Positions 54,851 to 63,865 of a DNA stretch of 64,000 bases are shown piece by piece. A program made the position numbers and the translations under genes. Source of the DNA: Allocoprococcus comes (GTDB taxonomy: Bacteria > Bacillota > Clostridia > Lachnospirales > Lachnospiraceae); contig NZ_JAAIMM010000005.1 in the NCBI RefSeq assembly GCF_013300725.1, positions 62,001-126,000 of the forward strand, in the 5' to 3' direction. The first letter of the stretch is position 1. Every line of letters starts with the position of its first letter. Under the pieces are notes generated by a model. That model saw only the letters and a program-made list of their open reading frames with translations, did not search any database and had not been told where the DNA came from.

Positions 54851-55480
54851 ATGTTATTGGAGCAGAAAACAACGGATTTTTTGGAACAGCTCTCATCATC
54901 AGCACCGATTCCGGGAGGTGGCGGGGCATCGGCAGCAGTCGGAGCGTTCGCATCAGCTTTGGGACTTATGGTCGCAAATCTGACTGTCGGAAAAAAGAAA
55001 TATGCAGATGTTGAAGAAGAGATTTTAGAGATAAGAGAAAAACTTGAGCAGAAGAAGCAGGATCTGGTCCGGATGGTAGATGCAGATGCCGAGGCTTTTG
55101 AACCACTGGCAAAGGCTTACAGAATGCCAAAAGAGACAGAGGAAGAACAGGCAGAGAAGGAAAAAGTTATGGAGGCTGCACTTAAAAATGCGGCAGAAGC
55201 ACCACTGTGTATTATGGAAACAATTGTAGATACTATGGAGATGATCCGGGTGCTGGGGGAAAAAGGAAGCAGGCTTGCTGTCAGCGATGCAGGAGTTGCA
55301 ATCCTTTTTGCACAGGCGGCTCTTGAAGGAGCTTCTCTTAATATTTTTATCAATACAAAGATGATGAAGGATCAGGAGGAAGCTGAAAGACTGAATTGTC
55401 TGGCTGATCAACTGATCGCGACAGGCAAAGAACTGAAAGAGACAACTTATGATGCTGTAATTAAGAGTATCAGACCATAA
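54851..55480 (+). CDS. fchA: methenyltetrahydrofolate cyclohydrolase / cyclodeaminase family (FchA-like)
   Basis: 209-aa all-helical protein of the formiminotransferase-cyclodeaminase C-terminal family. Signature near the N-terminus: SSAPIPGGGGASAAVGAFASALG, then LTVGKKKYADVEEE. Stand-alone members in clostridia act as methenyl-THF cyclohydrolase (FchA); others deaminate formimino-THF. GGGAGG precedes ATG 54851. The adjacent folD lacks the cyclohydrolase lysine, supporting the FchA assignment. Confidence 0.85.
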   Translation: MLLEQKTTDFLEQLSSSAPIPGGGGASAAVGAFASALGLMVANLTVGKKKYADVEEEILEIREKLEQKKQDLVRMVDADAEAFEPLAKAYRMPKETEEEQAEKEKVMEAALKNAAEAPLCIMETIVDTMEMIRVLGEKGSRLAVSDAGVAILFAQAALEGASLNIFINTKMMKDQEEAERLNCLADQLIATGKELKETTYDAVIKSIRP

Positions 55481-55505
55481 CAGATAAGACAGACAGGAGA
55501 AAGAC

Positions 55506-56378
55506 ATGAGCATACAGATGCGAGGGGCTGAAGTGGCAAAAGCCATGAAAGAACAGCTGATCAGAGAAAGAGAAGAGTTGAACGCTGCGGGAGTAAATCC
55601 ATGCCTTACGATCATTCGGGTAGGAGCGAAAGAAAATGATCTTGCTTACGAACGTGGAGCAAAAAAGAGAATGGAAATGATCGGAATCGAGTGCCGCGTT
55701 GCAGAACTGCCAGAGGATATTTCACAGGAAGAATTTGAGGATGCTTTCTGTAAGATCAATAAAGATCCGGAGGTTCACGGGATCCTTTTGTTCCAGCCAC
55801 TTCCGGAGCAGCTCGATGTAGAGAAGATCAGACAGATGATCGACCCGGCAAAGGATATGGATGGAATGAGTCCTGTAAATCTTGCAAAAATATTCGAAGG
55901 TGACAGAACTGCTTATGCGCCTTGTACTTCTGAGGCAGTGATGCACATTATGAAGCACTATGGAATTGAACTCCAGGGGAAAAGGGTGACCGTCATCGGA
56001 AGAAGCATGGTTGTCGGAAAACCGCTTTCCATGTTGATGCTTGGACAGAATGCAACTGTAACTATCTGTCATTCGCGCACAAAAGATCTGGCGGACAGAT
56101 GTCGCGAAGCAGAGATAATAGTAGCTGCGATCGGACGGGCAAAGCATATCACCGCCGATATGATCGCCGAAGGAGCGGTGGTAGCGGATGTCGGAATCAA
56201 CGTACTGGAAGACGGAACCCTCTGTGGAGATGTGGACTACGAAAATGTCCGGGAAAAAGTATCTCATATCACACCGGTTCCGGGAGGAGTAGGAAACGTC
56301 ACAACCTCCGTACTCGCTTCTCACGTGCTGCGTGCCGCCCGTATAGTCCAGAACGAACTCAGACAACGCAGAGTGTAA
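55506..56378 (+). CDS. folD: FolD-type methylenetetrahydrofolate dehydrogenase with altered cyclohydrolase site
   Basis: 290 aa. Rossmann and folate regions are normal (DPAKDMDGMSPVNLAKIF, VIGRSMVVGKPLSMLML, VADVGINV, TPVPGGVGNVTTSVL). The catalytic YxxxK motif is altered: Tyr48 is present but the Lys four residues on is Ala52 (DLAYERGAKKR; Lys is shifted to 53). In FolD/MTHFD1 that Lys is needed for cyclohydrolase but not for dehydrogenase. It lies 25 bp after fchA. Predicted dehydrogenase only. Confidence 0.9.
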   Translation: MSIQMRGAEVAKAMKEQLIREREELNAAGVNPCLTIIRVGAKENDLAYERGAKKRMEMIGIECRVAELPEDISQEEFEDAFCKINKDPEVHGILLFQPLPEQLDVEKIRQMIDPAKDMDGMSPVNLAKIFEGDRTAYAPCTSEAVMHIMKHYGIELQGKRVTVIGRSMVVGKPLSMLMLGQNATVTICHSRTKDLADRCREAEIIVAAIGRAKHITADMIAEGAVVADVGINVLEDGTLCGDVDYENVREKVSHITPVPGGVGNVTTSVLASHVLRAARIVQNELRQRRV

Positions 56379-56407
56379 CACCGCCTCTCTGTCGAACACA
56401 ATACAAA

Positions 56408-56447
56408 TGGGCGCAGAACAGTTACAACCAGTAACCTTGAGCGCCCA
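56408..56447. other. hairpin after folD
   Basis: TGGGCGC pairs with GCGCCCA and GTTAC with GTAAC inside. No T-run, so a poor terminator. Outside this hairpin and the remnant below, 56379-56768 has no supportable gene. Confidence 0.45.
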
Positions 56448-56503
56448 GGAAGAGAAAAATGGGGCTGTGAAAAAAGAAATAACTCCATAATAATTGGAAA
56501 TAA

Positions 56504-56617
56504 CTTCATAATCCGGATTTTAACCATGTGCAATTCGAGGTGGTTAGAAGTGAGGATGGATTAAACAGATTTGTTATGACGTTGATTAAATGGATTGAAC
56601 AGAATATAAAAATGTAG
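56504..56617 (+). pseudogene. possible gene remnant, C-terminal fragment
   Basis: A 37-codon frame without a start codon, reading HVQFEVVRSEDGLNRFVM then TLIKWIEQNIKM before a stop. Its composition looks protein-like, unlike the surroundings, and there is no ribosome binding site. It may be the tail of a gene lost when the MATE/AraC pair arrived. I do not recognise the family. Confidence 0.3.
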
Positions 56618-56768
56618 TCTTTTTCTTTTATTCCATATAGCTCGCTTTCAGTGCTCCTCAAGATAAAGTAGAAATAGTGCAATTTTCACATGATATTATA
56701 CAAGAATTACATAGAAATATATCGTATTATTGATATGGTATTCTTGAATTGTATGTGAGGAGAAAAAT

Positions 56769-58091
56769 ATGGCAGCGGAAAGAAAAACATTAACACAGCT
56801 ATCTGTGCCAATATGCTTAGAAACTTTATTTTATATGCTTTCAGGTATGGTTGATACGCTTATGCTATCATCTGTAAGTGATCAGGCTGTAGGAGCAGTG
56901 GGAACAGCAAATACATATATAGGTGTTTTTATTATTATGTTCGGAGTAATATCATCGGGTATGATAGCTGTTATGTCACAAAATATCGGAGCCGGAAGAC
57001 CGGGAATAGCATATCAGGCAAGACAACTTGGACTTATATTCAATGCATTGATAGGTATCGTAATGTCTGTCATTCTTGCTACTTTTTCTGATGGGATACT
57101 TAGAATCGTAAGTATTGCTCCGGCTTTGCTTGAGCCGGCTGAAATATATCTTAGGATTGTCGGAGGTGCATGTTTTTTAAATGCACTGATTCCTATTTTC
57201 TCCAGTTATTTGAGAGTGTTTGGATATACAAAGCATTCTTTGATAGGAACTGTTGTTGGAAATGTTCTTAATATAATACTTAATTCCGTATTCTTATTTG
57301 TATTCAACTGGGGGGTAATGGGAGTTGCTGTTGCCACGGTTATTTCAAGAGTTGTAAATCTTATTATTGTAGCCAGTATGGGAGCGGTGCTTATAAAAGC
57401 AAAACAGAGTCCTGAGCGAATTGCATCAAGAAAGATATTTGCGCAGATTGTTAAGATTGGTTTTCCTTCTGCGCTTGAAACAGCACTTTACAACATCGCA
57501 ATGACCTTTATTGTGCGTTTTATGAATCAGATGGATGTGGATGGAATGAATGTTACAGCACGCTCATATGCTGTACAGATTGCAAATTTCTCGTATTGTG
57601 TGGGAGCTGCCCTTGCTCAGGCAAATGCAATTATGACCGGTTGGAGAATTGGAGCAAAAGAGTTTGAGGAATGTAACAGGGGAACGAGGAAAGCTGCGAT
57701 ATACGGTATCATCACAGCGACATGCTTTTCCGTGACATTTGCATTGGCAGGACATTTTATCGTGCATATATTTACTGATGATACACAGATGATAAATCTT
57801 GTGGTAAAGTTGTTAATAGTAGATATATTTCTTGAATTTGGAAGGGTAACAAACCTTGTATATGGTCAGGCATTAAAAACGAGTGGAGATGCACTTTTCC
57901 CGGTTATACTCGGTGTGGTATTTATGTATTTGTTTGCAGTTGGCGGCACCTATTTTCTCGGAATACACATGGGACTTCTGGCTGTAGGAGCATATATTGC
58001 TATGGCAGGTGACGAATGTGCGAGAGCTGTGGGAATGGTACTTAGATGGAAGAGCGGAAAATGGGAGAGTAAAGGTCTTATAGAAGTGTAG
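56769..58091 (+). CDS. MATE family efflux transporter (second copy)
   Basis: 440 aa with about 12 membrane segments. N-terminal LSVPICLETLFYMLSGMVDTLMLS and second-lobe IGFPSALETALYNIAMTF are the MATE signatures. It is not a close copy of the 13.6 kb MATE gene. Codons are more A/T-ending than in the host genes upstream, a hint of transfer. AGGAG precedes ATG 56769. An AraC regulator follows after 8 bp, so it is probably the local controller. Substrate unknown. Confidence 0.92.
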   Translation: MAAERKTLTQLSVPICLETLFYMLSGMVDTLMLSSVSDQAVGAVGTANTYIGVFIIMFGVISSGMIAVMSQNIGAGRPGIAYQARQLGLIFNALIGIVMSVILATFSDGILRIVSIAPALLEPAEIYLRIVGGACFLNALIPIFSSYLRVFGYTKHSLIGTVVGNVLNIILNSVFLFVFNWGVMGVAVATVISRVVNLIIVASMGAVLIKAKQSPERIASRKIFAQIVKIGFPSALETALYNIAMTFIVRFMNQMDVDGMNVTARSYAVQIANFSYCVGAALAQANAIMTGWRIGAKEFEECNRGTRKAAIYGIITATCFSVTFALAGHFIVHIFTDDTQMINLVVKLLIVDIFLEFGRVTNLVYGQALKTSGDALFPVILGVVFMYLFAVGGTYFLGIHMGLLAVGAYIAMAGDECARAVGMVLRWKSGKWESKGLIEV

Positions 58092-58099
58092 GAGAGATT

Positions 58100-58951
58100 A
58101 TGTACTTTGAATTAAAGGAAAATAAACCACATGGTACAAAGGATGATCCGTTTAGTACATATCATATAAAAAATGAGGGACGATTATTTCAGATACCGGT
58201 TCATTGGCATGATGAACTGGAAATTATATATGTAAAAAGCGGTTTTTTGACTGTAAGTATATCAGGAGAAAATTATATTGGAATCCCCGGGGATGCTTTT
58301 GTCGTGTCGCCGGGGAATCTGCATTTCATGGGTTCACAGACTGGTACAGTGGATTATTTTACTTTCCTTTTTCCGTTGAAATACATATCTTTTTGTATAA
58401 ATGACATGTTAGATGATAAATTACTGGAGCCGTTAAAAAATGGCCATCTGATGATAAGTCCAAGAGTAAAAGATACAGCAAAAGAACTGTGTGAGCAGTT
58501 GGTTGAAACATATATGGCAAAAAATAAGAAAACTGAGTCCAAAATAACTGCTCAGATAAAGACAAAAATAATTCTTTTACAATTTATTCTTGAAATGTGG
58601 GAGAAGGGCTTTGTAATCGAAAATGATAAAAGCGGGAGAAATACTGTAGAAAAAGAAATGATTTCATATATACAGCAGAATTTTATGGAAAAAATATCGT
58701 TAAAAGAATTTGGTGAGCAGTTTCATCTTTCGGAAAAGTATATATCACGATATTTTAAGGAACATTTTCATATTACGCTTTCGCAATATATCACACATTT
58801 ACGATTAGAGCATGCAAAACAGCTGTTACAAGATACGGATACTCCTGTTACAGAGGTCGCAATGCAGAGTGGATATCAGAATGTAAGCTATTTTATCAGA
58901 AGCTTCAAAAAAACATATGGAGTTTCTCCGTTAAAATATAGAAAAAAATAA
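58100..58951 (+). CDS. AraC family transcriptional regulator
   Basis: 283 aa. N-terminal cupin sensing domain (IPVHWHDELEIIYVKSG, GDAFVVSPGNLHFMGS) and C-terminal double helix-turn-helix: KISLKEFGEQFHLSEKYISRY and TPVTEVAMQSGYQNVSYFIRS with FKKTYGVSPLKYR. Ligand unknown. Same AT-rich composition and operon as the MATE gene. A strong bidirectional terminator follows. Confidence 0.93.
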   Translation: MYFELKENKPHGTKDDPFSTYHIKNEGRLFQIPVHWHDELEIIYVKSGFLTVSISGENYIGIPGDAFVVSPGNLHFMGSQTGTVDYFTFLFPLKYISFCINDMLDDKLLEPLKNGHLMISPRVKDTAKELCEQLVETYMAKNKKTESKITAQIKTKIILLQFILEMWEKGFVIENDKSGRNTVEKEMISYIQQNFMEKISLKEFGEQFHLSEKYISRYFKEHFHITLSQYITHLRLEHAKQLLQDTDTPVTEVAMQSGYQNVSYFIRSFKKTYGVSPLKYRKK

Positions 58952-59003
58952 GCCGGTTATATGGTTAGAATAGGACTTGAAAAAAATATAAAAGATACTA
59001 TCA

Positions 59004-59047
59004 AAAAAGGTTAGGGAACAACCGAAAGGGAGTTTCCTAACCTTTTT
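59004..59047. terminator. bidirectional terminator between AraC and LacI genes
   Basis: AAAAAGGTTAGGGAA pairs with TTTCCTAACCTTTTT. Serves two converging transcripts. Confidence 0.93.
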
Positions 59048-59070
59048 GTATAAGAATAATTAGATAAATA

Positions 59071-60075
59071 TTATGTTACAGGAACTTCCCCTGTAGATTT
59101 TCGCTCGATTAGCTGTGCATGTAACAAAAATGTACTGATTGAAATGCCATTAAGCAGACTTGATAGCGCAAAGAACCCACTTTTCCCGAGCTCAGGTCGA
59201 TCTTGTCTGATTGTAGTCAATGGAGGAGAAGTATATGCTGCAATCGGAATATCATCAAATCCGATAATACTGATATCTTCAGGAATTCTGTAGCCTAGTT
59301 GCTGACACTGGATAAGGGCTGCATTGGCAAGAGTGTCCTGACTACAGATGATAGCAGTCATTCCTTTTTCCAGAAACCGAGGCAGGTGCTTTTCCATACA
59401 TTCAGACAAATAGTAAGAGCAGCCGGTAGAATTAGAAGAAGTGTTCAGTCCATGCTTATGCATGGCATGGAGGAAGGCTGCATGTCGTATCTGAAGAATC
59501 TGAGATCCAAGAGAACCGCTGAGATAGGCAATCTTACGATGCCCAAGTCCGGCAAGATAAGAGACAGCAAGTTCCATTCCCTCATCATTATCAATACCTA
59601 CATAAGCGGTAGAAGGATTCCCAATAATATAGTTATCGAAAAGTACAGCAGGAGTGTGGCTGGTTTTAAAATCCTGAATCCAAGGGTCGTTCAAGGAAAA
59701 GCCGATTGCAAAAGCGCCTACGTAATCATGCTCTAACATAAAAACATCATAATGTTGGTTCCGTTGCATCTGAACGTCAACAGGTACAATTTCAACATCA
59801 AAACCGGCCGGTTCAGCCATCTGGCGGAAACCAAGCAGAATGTCATAGGCAAAATGATGAGGCTCTTCGTATTGTATATTCTCTTTTTCTATTATAATAC
59901 AGATTTTTTTAACGGGTTTCTTATAACGACGAAGTTTAGTATAACCGAGGGCTACGGCAGTTTCTAAAACCTGTTTCCGTAAAGTTTCGCTGATATCAGG
60001 AGCATCATTGAGTGCTTTGGATACAGTACTCTTGGAAATCTCCATTTTATCAGCAATATCCTGGATTGTAGTCAT
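59071..60075 (-). CDS. LacI family transcriptional regulator
   Basis: 334 aa from ATG 60075 (AAAGGA 9 nt upstream); a longer frame to 60237 adds an implausible hydrophobic leader. N-terminal LacI headpiece TTIQDIADKMEISKSTVSKAL with hinge LGYTKL. The periplasmic-binding-like core has GIDNDEGMELAVSYLAGLGHRKIAYLSG and IIGFDDIPIAAYTSPPLTTIRQD. Divergent from the maltodextrin transporter operon, so the likely repressor or activator of it; a maltose- or maltodextrin-type ligand is inferred from context. Confidence 0.93.
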   Translation of the reverse strand: MTTIQDIADKMEISKSTVSKALNDAPDISETLRKQVLETAVALGYTKLRRYKKPVKKICIIIEKENIQYEEPHHFAYDILLGFRQMAEPAGFDVEIVPVDVQMQRNQHYDVFMLEHDYVGAFAIGFSLNDPWIQDFKTSHTPAVLFDNYIIGNPSTAYVGIDNDEGMELAVSYLAGLGHRKIAYLSGSLGSQILQIRHAAFLHAMHKHGLNTSSNSTGCSYYLSECMEKHLPRFLEKGMTAIICSQDTLANAALIQCQQLGYRIPEDISIIGFDDIPIAAYTSPPLTTIRQDRPELGKSGFFALSSLLNGISISTFLLHAQLIERKSTGEVPVT

Positions 60076-60179
60076 AATTTGTGATCCTTTCATAAAGCAG
60101 GAAAATAATTCTTTTTTTATTATATACAATGATATAGTAAAAAGCAATGAACTATAGGAAAAATAAAAATTTAGGTAAG

Positions 60180-60195
60180 TTTCGATAATGCGAAA
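60180..60195. promoter_or_regulatory. candidate LacI-family operator
   Basis: TTTCG, six bases, CGAAA: a palindrome in the divergent region between the LacI gene and the transporter operon. Further CGAAAC copies occur just past the promoter (60309-60328, TTAACGAAAC and AATACGAAAC). The regulator is inferred. Confidence 0.5.
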
Positions 60196-60271
60196 ACATA
60201 AAATAATGCACAAAAAAGAACGAGACAAAATGTGCAAATTTAATAAAAATAAGTGGCTATTTGAAAAAAGA

Positions 60272-60300
60272 TTGACGAAAAAATGAAAAAGACGTATATT
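60272..60300 (+). promoter_or_regulatory. promoter of the maltodextrin transporter operon
   Basis: TTGACG (60272-60277), 17-bp spacer, TATATT (60295-60300). Confidence 0.82.
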
Positions 60301-60345
60301 ATGCTTAACGAAACAATACGAAACAAAGGAATGAAAGGAAGAAAG

Positions 60346-61590
60346 ATGATGAAGAGAGGACTGGCAACATTTCTAACAGGAATCATGACTGTAACTCTGG
60401 TGGCAGCAGGACTAACCGGATGTGGGAGCAGTACGGCGGATAAAGGGTCAGAAAAAGTCAGACTGATGGTATGGTCTCCATCGGAAGATCAGTCAAAAGA
60501 CAGTGGCGAATGGCTTCAGACAATGTGCAATAATTTTGCAAAAGAGCACCCGGAGTGGGATATTACATTTGTCTATGGAGTAGCTGATGAAGCGACAGCC
60601 GCAGATCAGGTGGCACAGGATCCGGAAGCAAGCGCAGATGTATTTATGTATGCAAACGACAGGATTACATCGCTTACAGATGCGGATGCAGTAGCAAAAT
60701 TTGGTGGAAAGTATAAAGAAGAGATTGAATCAACCAACTCGGAGGTGCTTTTAGATTCGTTGACGGTTGACGGAGAACTTTATGGTGTCCCGTTTACAAC
60801 CAATACCTGGTATATGTTTTATGACAAGTCTGTATTTTCAGAGGAAGATGTGAAAAATCTGGATACGATGCTGGAAAAAGGAACAGTATCCTTCCCATTT
60901 ACTAATTCATGGTATCTTCCAGCATTTTATCTGGGAAATGGATGTACTTTGTTCGGAGATGGAACAGACGAGTCAAAAGGAGTTGATTTTGCAGGAGAAA
61001 AGGCAGTGGATGTAACCAATTATGCAATTGATCTGGCAGCCAATCCAAATTTTAAAATTGATGCAGATGGATCAGGACTTGCAGGACTTCGTGATGGCAG
61101 TGTAAATGCAATGTTTACCGGATCGTGGGATGCAAATGCAATAAAAGAAGCACTTGGAGATAATATGGGAGTTTCATCGCTTCCGACTTATACAATTAAC
61201 GGACAAGAGAAGCAGATGCTTGCATATGCCGGTTCAAAGGCAATCGGAGTTAATGCACATAGTGAATATATGGAACAGGCAGTTGCACTTGCTGTTTATC
61301 TGGGAGGAAGTGATGCACAGAGAGCACACTACGAGATGAGAACTGTGATTCCGTGCAATACAGAACTTTTAAAAGAAAAAGACATTGCATCCGATCCACT
61401 TGTTCAGGCACAGAATGATACCTTTAACAATACATCCATACTTCAGCCATTCGTGGCATCCATGAGTAACTGTTGGGTGCCGGTTGAGAATATGGGGAAA
61501 GGAATTCGTAACAAGAGTGTGACACATGAAAATGCTGAAGAACAGACGGAAGCAATGAACGAAGCAATGAACAGCAATGGAATCAATTAA
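60346..61590 (+). CDS. ABC transporter substrate-binding lipoprotein, maltose/maltodextrin type
   Basis: About 414 aa. ATG 60346 follows AAAGGAAG; ATG 60349 is nearly as good, and the frame to 60283 precedes the -10 box. Signal peptide MMKRGLATFLTGIMTVTLV with lipobox LTGC, so a membrane-anchored lipoprotein. The mature part matches family 1 solute-binding proteins (VRLMVWSPSEDQSKDSGEWL, VPFTTNTWYMFYDKSVF, FTGSWDANAIKEALGDNMG). Supplies substrate to the two permeases downstream. Confidence 0.92.
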   Translation: MMKRGLATFLTGIMTVTLVAAGLTGCGSSTADKGSEKVRLMVWSPSEDQSKDSGEWLQTMCNNFAKEHPEWDITFVYGVADEATAADQVAQDPEASADVFMYANDRITSLTDADAVAKFGGKYKEEIESTNSEVLLDSLTVDGELYGVPFTTNTWYMFYDKSVFSEEDVKNLDTMLEKGTVSFPFTNSWYLPAFYLGNGCTLFGDGTDESKGVDFAGEKAVDVTNYAIDLAANPNFKIDADGSGLAGLRDGSVNAMFTGSWDANAIKEALGDNMGVSSLPTYTINGQEKQMLAYAGSKAIGVNAHSEYMEQAVALAVYLGGSDAQRAHYEMRTVIPCNTELLKEKDIASDPLVQAQNDTFNNTSILQPFVASMSNCWVPVENMGKGIRNKSVTHENAEEQTEAMNEAMNSNGIN

Positions 61591-61602
61591 GAGGTAAGCG
61601 GA

Positions 61603-62982
61603 ATGAGTATATTTAAGAAAAAAATCAATGAATTTCCAACGCCATATACCTGCAAAAATGCAGTGAAAAAAGGTGGATTAGAGACTAAGCTTTCCATGGT
61701 CCTGATGGGATTTGGAAACATCGTACACGGTCAGATTATCAAAGGTCTTTTGTATCTGGCAATTGAAATTGCCTACATCGTCTTTATGGCGGTAAATGGA
61801 ATCGGATTTATTGGCGGTCTTCGGACACTTGGAACTGTACAGCAGCAAGAGGTGTGGGATGAAGCAAAGCAAATTTATCTTTACACAAAAGGGGATCAGT
61901 CCGTTCTGATTCTACTTTATGGGGTGACGACAATCCTGCTGACGATTCTTATGATTTTGGTATGGAGAGGAACCCTGAAAAGTGCATATAAAGCAGAGTG
62001 TCTTCAGAAAGCAGGAATGCATGTGAATACATTTGCGGAAGATTTGAAGTCTCTTCTGCATGAGAATCTGTACCGTTTATTTATGACACCACCGACAACA
62101 TTCATCTTTGTGTTTACTGTACTTCCGTTGGTATTCATGATTTGTATGGCATTTACTAATTACAGTCGTATCGGAAACCATCTGATGCTGTTTGACTGGG
62201 TAGGACTTGATAACTTCAAGACATTATTTGATTCAGGAAGTATTCTCGGAAGTACTTTCTGGTCGGTTCTTGGATGGACGATTGTCTGGGCGTTTTTTGC
62301 AACCTTCAGCAACTATATTTTCGGAATGATCCTTTCCCTTTTGATCAACAGAAAGGGAACAAGAGCAAAAGGATTCTGGAGATTTTGTTTTGTCCTTTCC
62401 TGTGCCGTACCGATGTTTGTATCCCTTTTGATCATGCGTACTATGTTACAGCCGGAAGGAGCAATCAACGTACTTCTCAGAAATATAGGACTGATTGCAA
62501 GTGATGCAAGCCTTCCATTCTTTACAGATGCAACATGGGCGAGGGTGACGGTTATTATCATCAATATCTGGGTAGGTGTGCCGTATACTCTGCTTCAGCT
62601 GACAGGAGTGCTTCAGAACATTCCAGAAGAACTTTATGAAGCTGCAAAAGTGGATGGTGCAAATGCCTTTCAGACATTTACAAAGATTACATTGCCGTAC
62701 ATGCTGTATGTGACAACACCATATCTGATTGTAACCTTTACAGGAAATGTCAATAACTTCAATGTCATTTATCTTCTTTCAGGAGGAGATCCGGTAACAA
62801 ACCTTTCTTCAACTGCAGGTAAGACAGACCTTCTGGTTACATGGCTCTATAAACTGACAATCGACAAACAGTACTATAACATTGGTGCGGTAATTGGAAT
62901 CATGACCTTTATCATTCTGGCAATTGGTGCACTTTTCACATACCGTAACAGTAAATCCTATAAAGAAGAAGGAGGATTTTAA
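61603..62982 (+). CDS. ABC transporter permease, MalF type
   Basis: 459 aa with eight predicted spans, including an N-terminal extension with two spans typical of MalF. The ATPase-contact EAA loop is EELYEAAKVDGANAFQTFTKI. Other markers: FTNYSRIGNHLMLFDWVGLDNF and RFCFVLSCAVPMFVSLLIMR. Starts 12 bp after the lipoprotein gene and ends 2 bp before the MalG-type gene. No ATPase gene is in the window; a shared MsmX-like ATPase is likely. Confidence 0.93.
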   Translation: MSIFKKKINEFPTPYTCKNAVKKGGLETKLSMVLMGFGNIVHGQIIKGLLYLAIEIAYIVFMAVNGIGFIGGLRTLGTVQQQEVWDEAKQIYLYTKGDQSVLILLYGVTTILLTILMILVWRGTLKSAYKAECLQKAGMHVNTFAEDLKSLLHENLYRLFMTPPTTFIFVFTVLPLVFMICMAFTNYSRIGNHLMLFDWVGLDNFKTLFDSGSILGSTFWSVLGWTIVWAFFATFSNYIFGMILSLLINRKGTRAKGFWRFCFVLSCAVPMFVSLLIMRTMLQPEGAINVLLRNIGLIASDASLPFFTDATWARVTVIIINIWVGVPYTLLQLTGVLQNIPEELYEAAKVDGANAFQTFTKITLPYMLYVTTPYLIVTFTGNVNNFNVIYLLSGGDPVTNLSSTAGKTDLLVTWLYKLTIDKQYYNIGAVIGIMTFIILAIGALFTYRNSKSYKEEGGF

Positions 62983-62984
62983 TC

Positions 62985-63857
62985 ATGGCAGGAAAGAAAT
63001 TACAATCTGCAAAAAAGAAGAAAATGATCAACAATACGATTGTACATATCGTTCTTGCGGTGCTGGCAATTATCTGGTTATTCCCGATCGTATGGGTAAT
63101 CCTGACCAGTTTCCGTGCGGAAAAGGGCTCTTATGTGTCAACCTTCTTCCCAAAAGCATTTACGCTAGATAATTATGTGAAATTATTTACGGATACATCT
63201 ATTTTAAATTTCCCGCAGATGTTTATGAACACACTGTTTATCGCAATCTGTTCCTGCATTTTATCTGCGTTTTATGTGCTGGCGGTATCCTACTGTCTTT
63301 CAAGACTGAAATTTAAAATGAGAAAACCGTATATGAACATGGCAATGATTCTCGGCCTGTTTCCTGGATTTATGTCCATGATCGCTGTGTACTTTATATT
63401 AAAGGCGATGGGGCTTACGGAAGGAAGTCTGATTAAGCTGGCTTTGATTTTGTGTTATTCCGGCGGTGCAGGACTGAGCTTCCAGATTGCAAAAGGATTT
63501 TTTGATACAATTCCGGTTGCAATTGATGAGGCTGCACTTTTGGATGGATGTACCAGATGGCAGATTTTCAGTAGAATCACACTGCCACTTAGTAAGCCGA
63601 TCATTGTATATACAGTGCTGACATCTTTCATGGCTCCGTGGCTCGATTTCATTTTTGCAAAGGTAATCTGTAGAGCAAACTCAGACCAGTATACGATAGC
63701 TATCGGACTTTGGAAAATGTTGGAAAAAGAATATATTGACAGCTGGTACACCAGTTTTGCGGCTGGGGCAGTTCTGATTTCAATTCCAATCGCAATTCTC
63801 TTCTTGTTCATGCAGAGATACTATGTAGATGGCGTATCAGGCGCAGTGAAAGGATAA
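62985..63857 (+). CDS. ABC transporter permease, MalG type
   Basis: 290 aa, six membrane spans. The EAA loop is AIDEAALLDGCTRWQIFSRI and LPLSKP, typical of MalG. N-terminal IVHIVLAVLAIIWLFPIVWV is the first span. Ends with MQRYYVDGVSGAVKG, the characteristic tail. It starts 2 bp after the MalF-type gene and precedes a glycoside hydrolase by 8 bp. Confidence 0.94.
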   Translation: MAGKKLQSAKKKKMINNTIVHIVLAVLAIIWLFPIVWVILTSFRAEKGSYVSTFFPKAFTLDNYVKLFTDTSILNFPQMFMNTLFIAICSCILSAFYVLAVSYCLSRLKFKMRKPYMNMAMILGLFPGFMSMIAVYFILKAMGLTEGSLIKLALILCYSGGAGLSFQIAKGFFDTIPVAIDEAALLDGCTRWQIFSRITLPLSKPIIVYTVLTSFMAPWLDFIFAKVICRANSDQYTIAIGLWKMLEKEYIDSWYTSFAAGAVLISIPIAILFLFMQRYYVDGVSGAVKG

Positions 63858-63865
63858 GGAAGACG

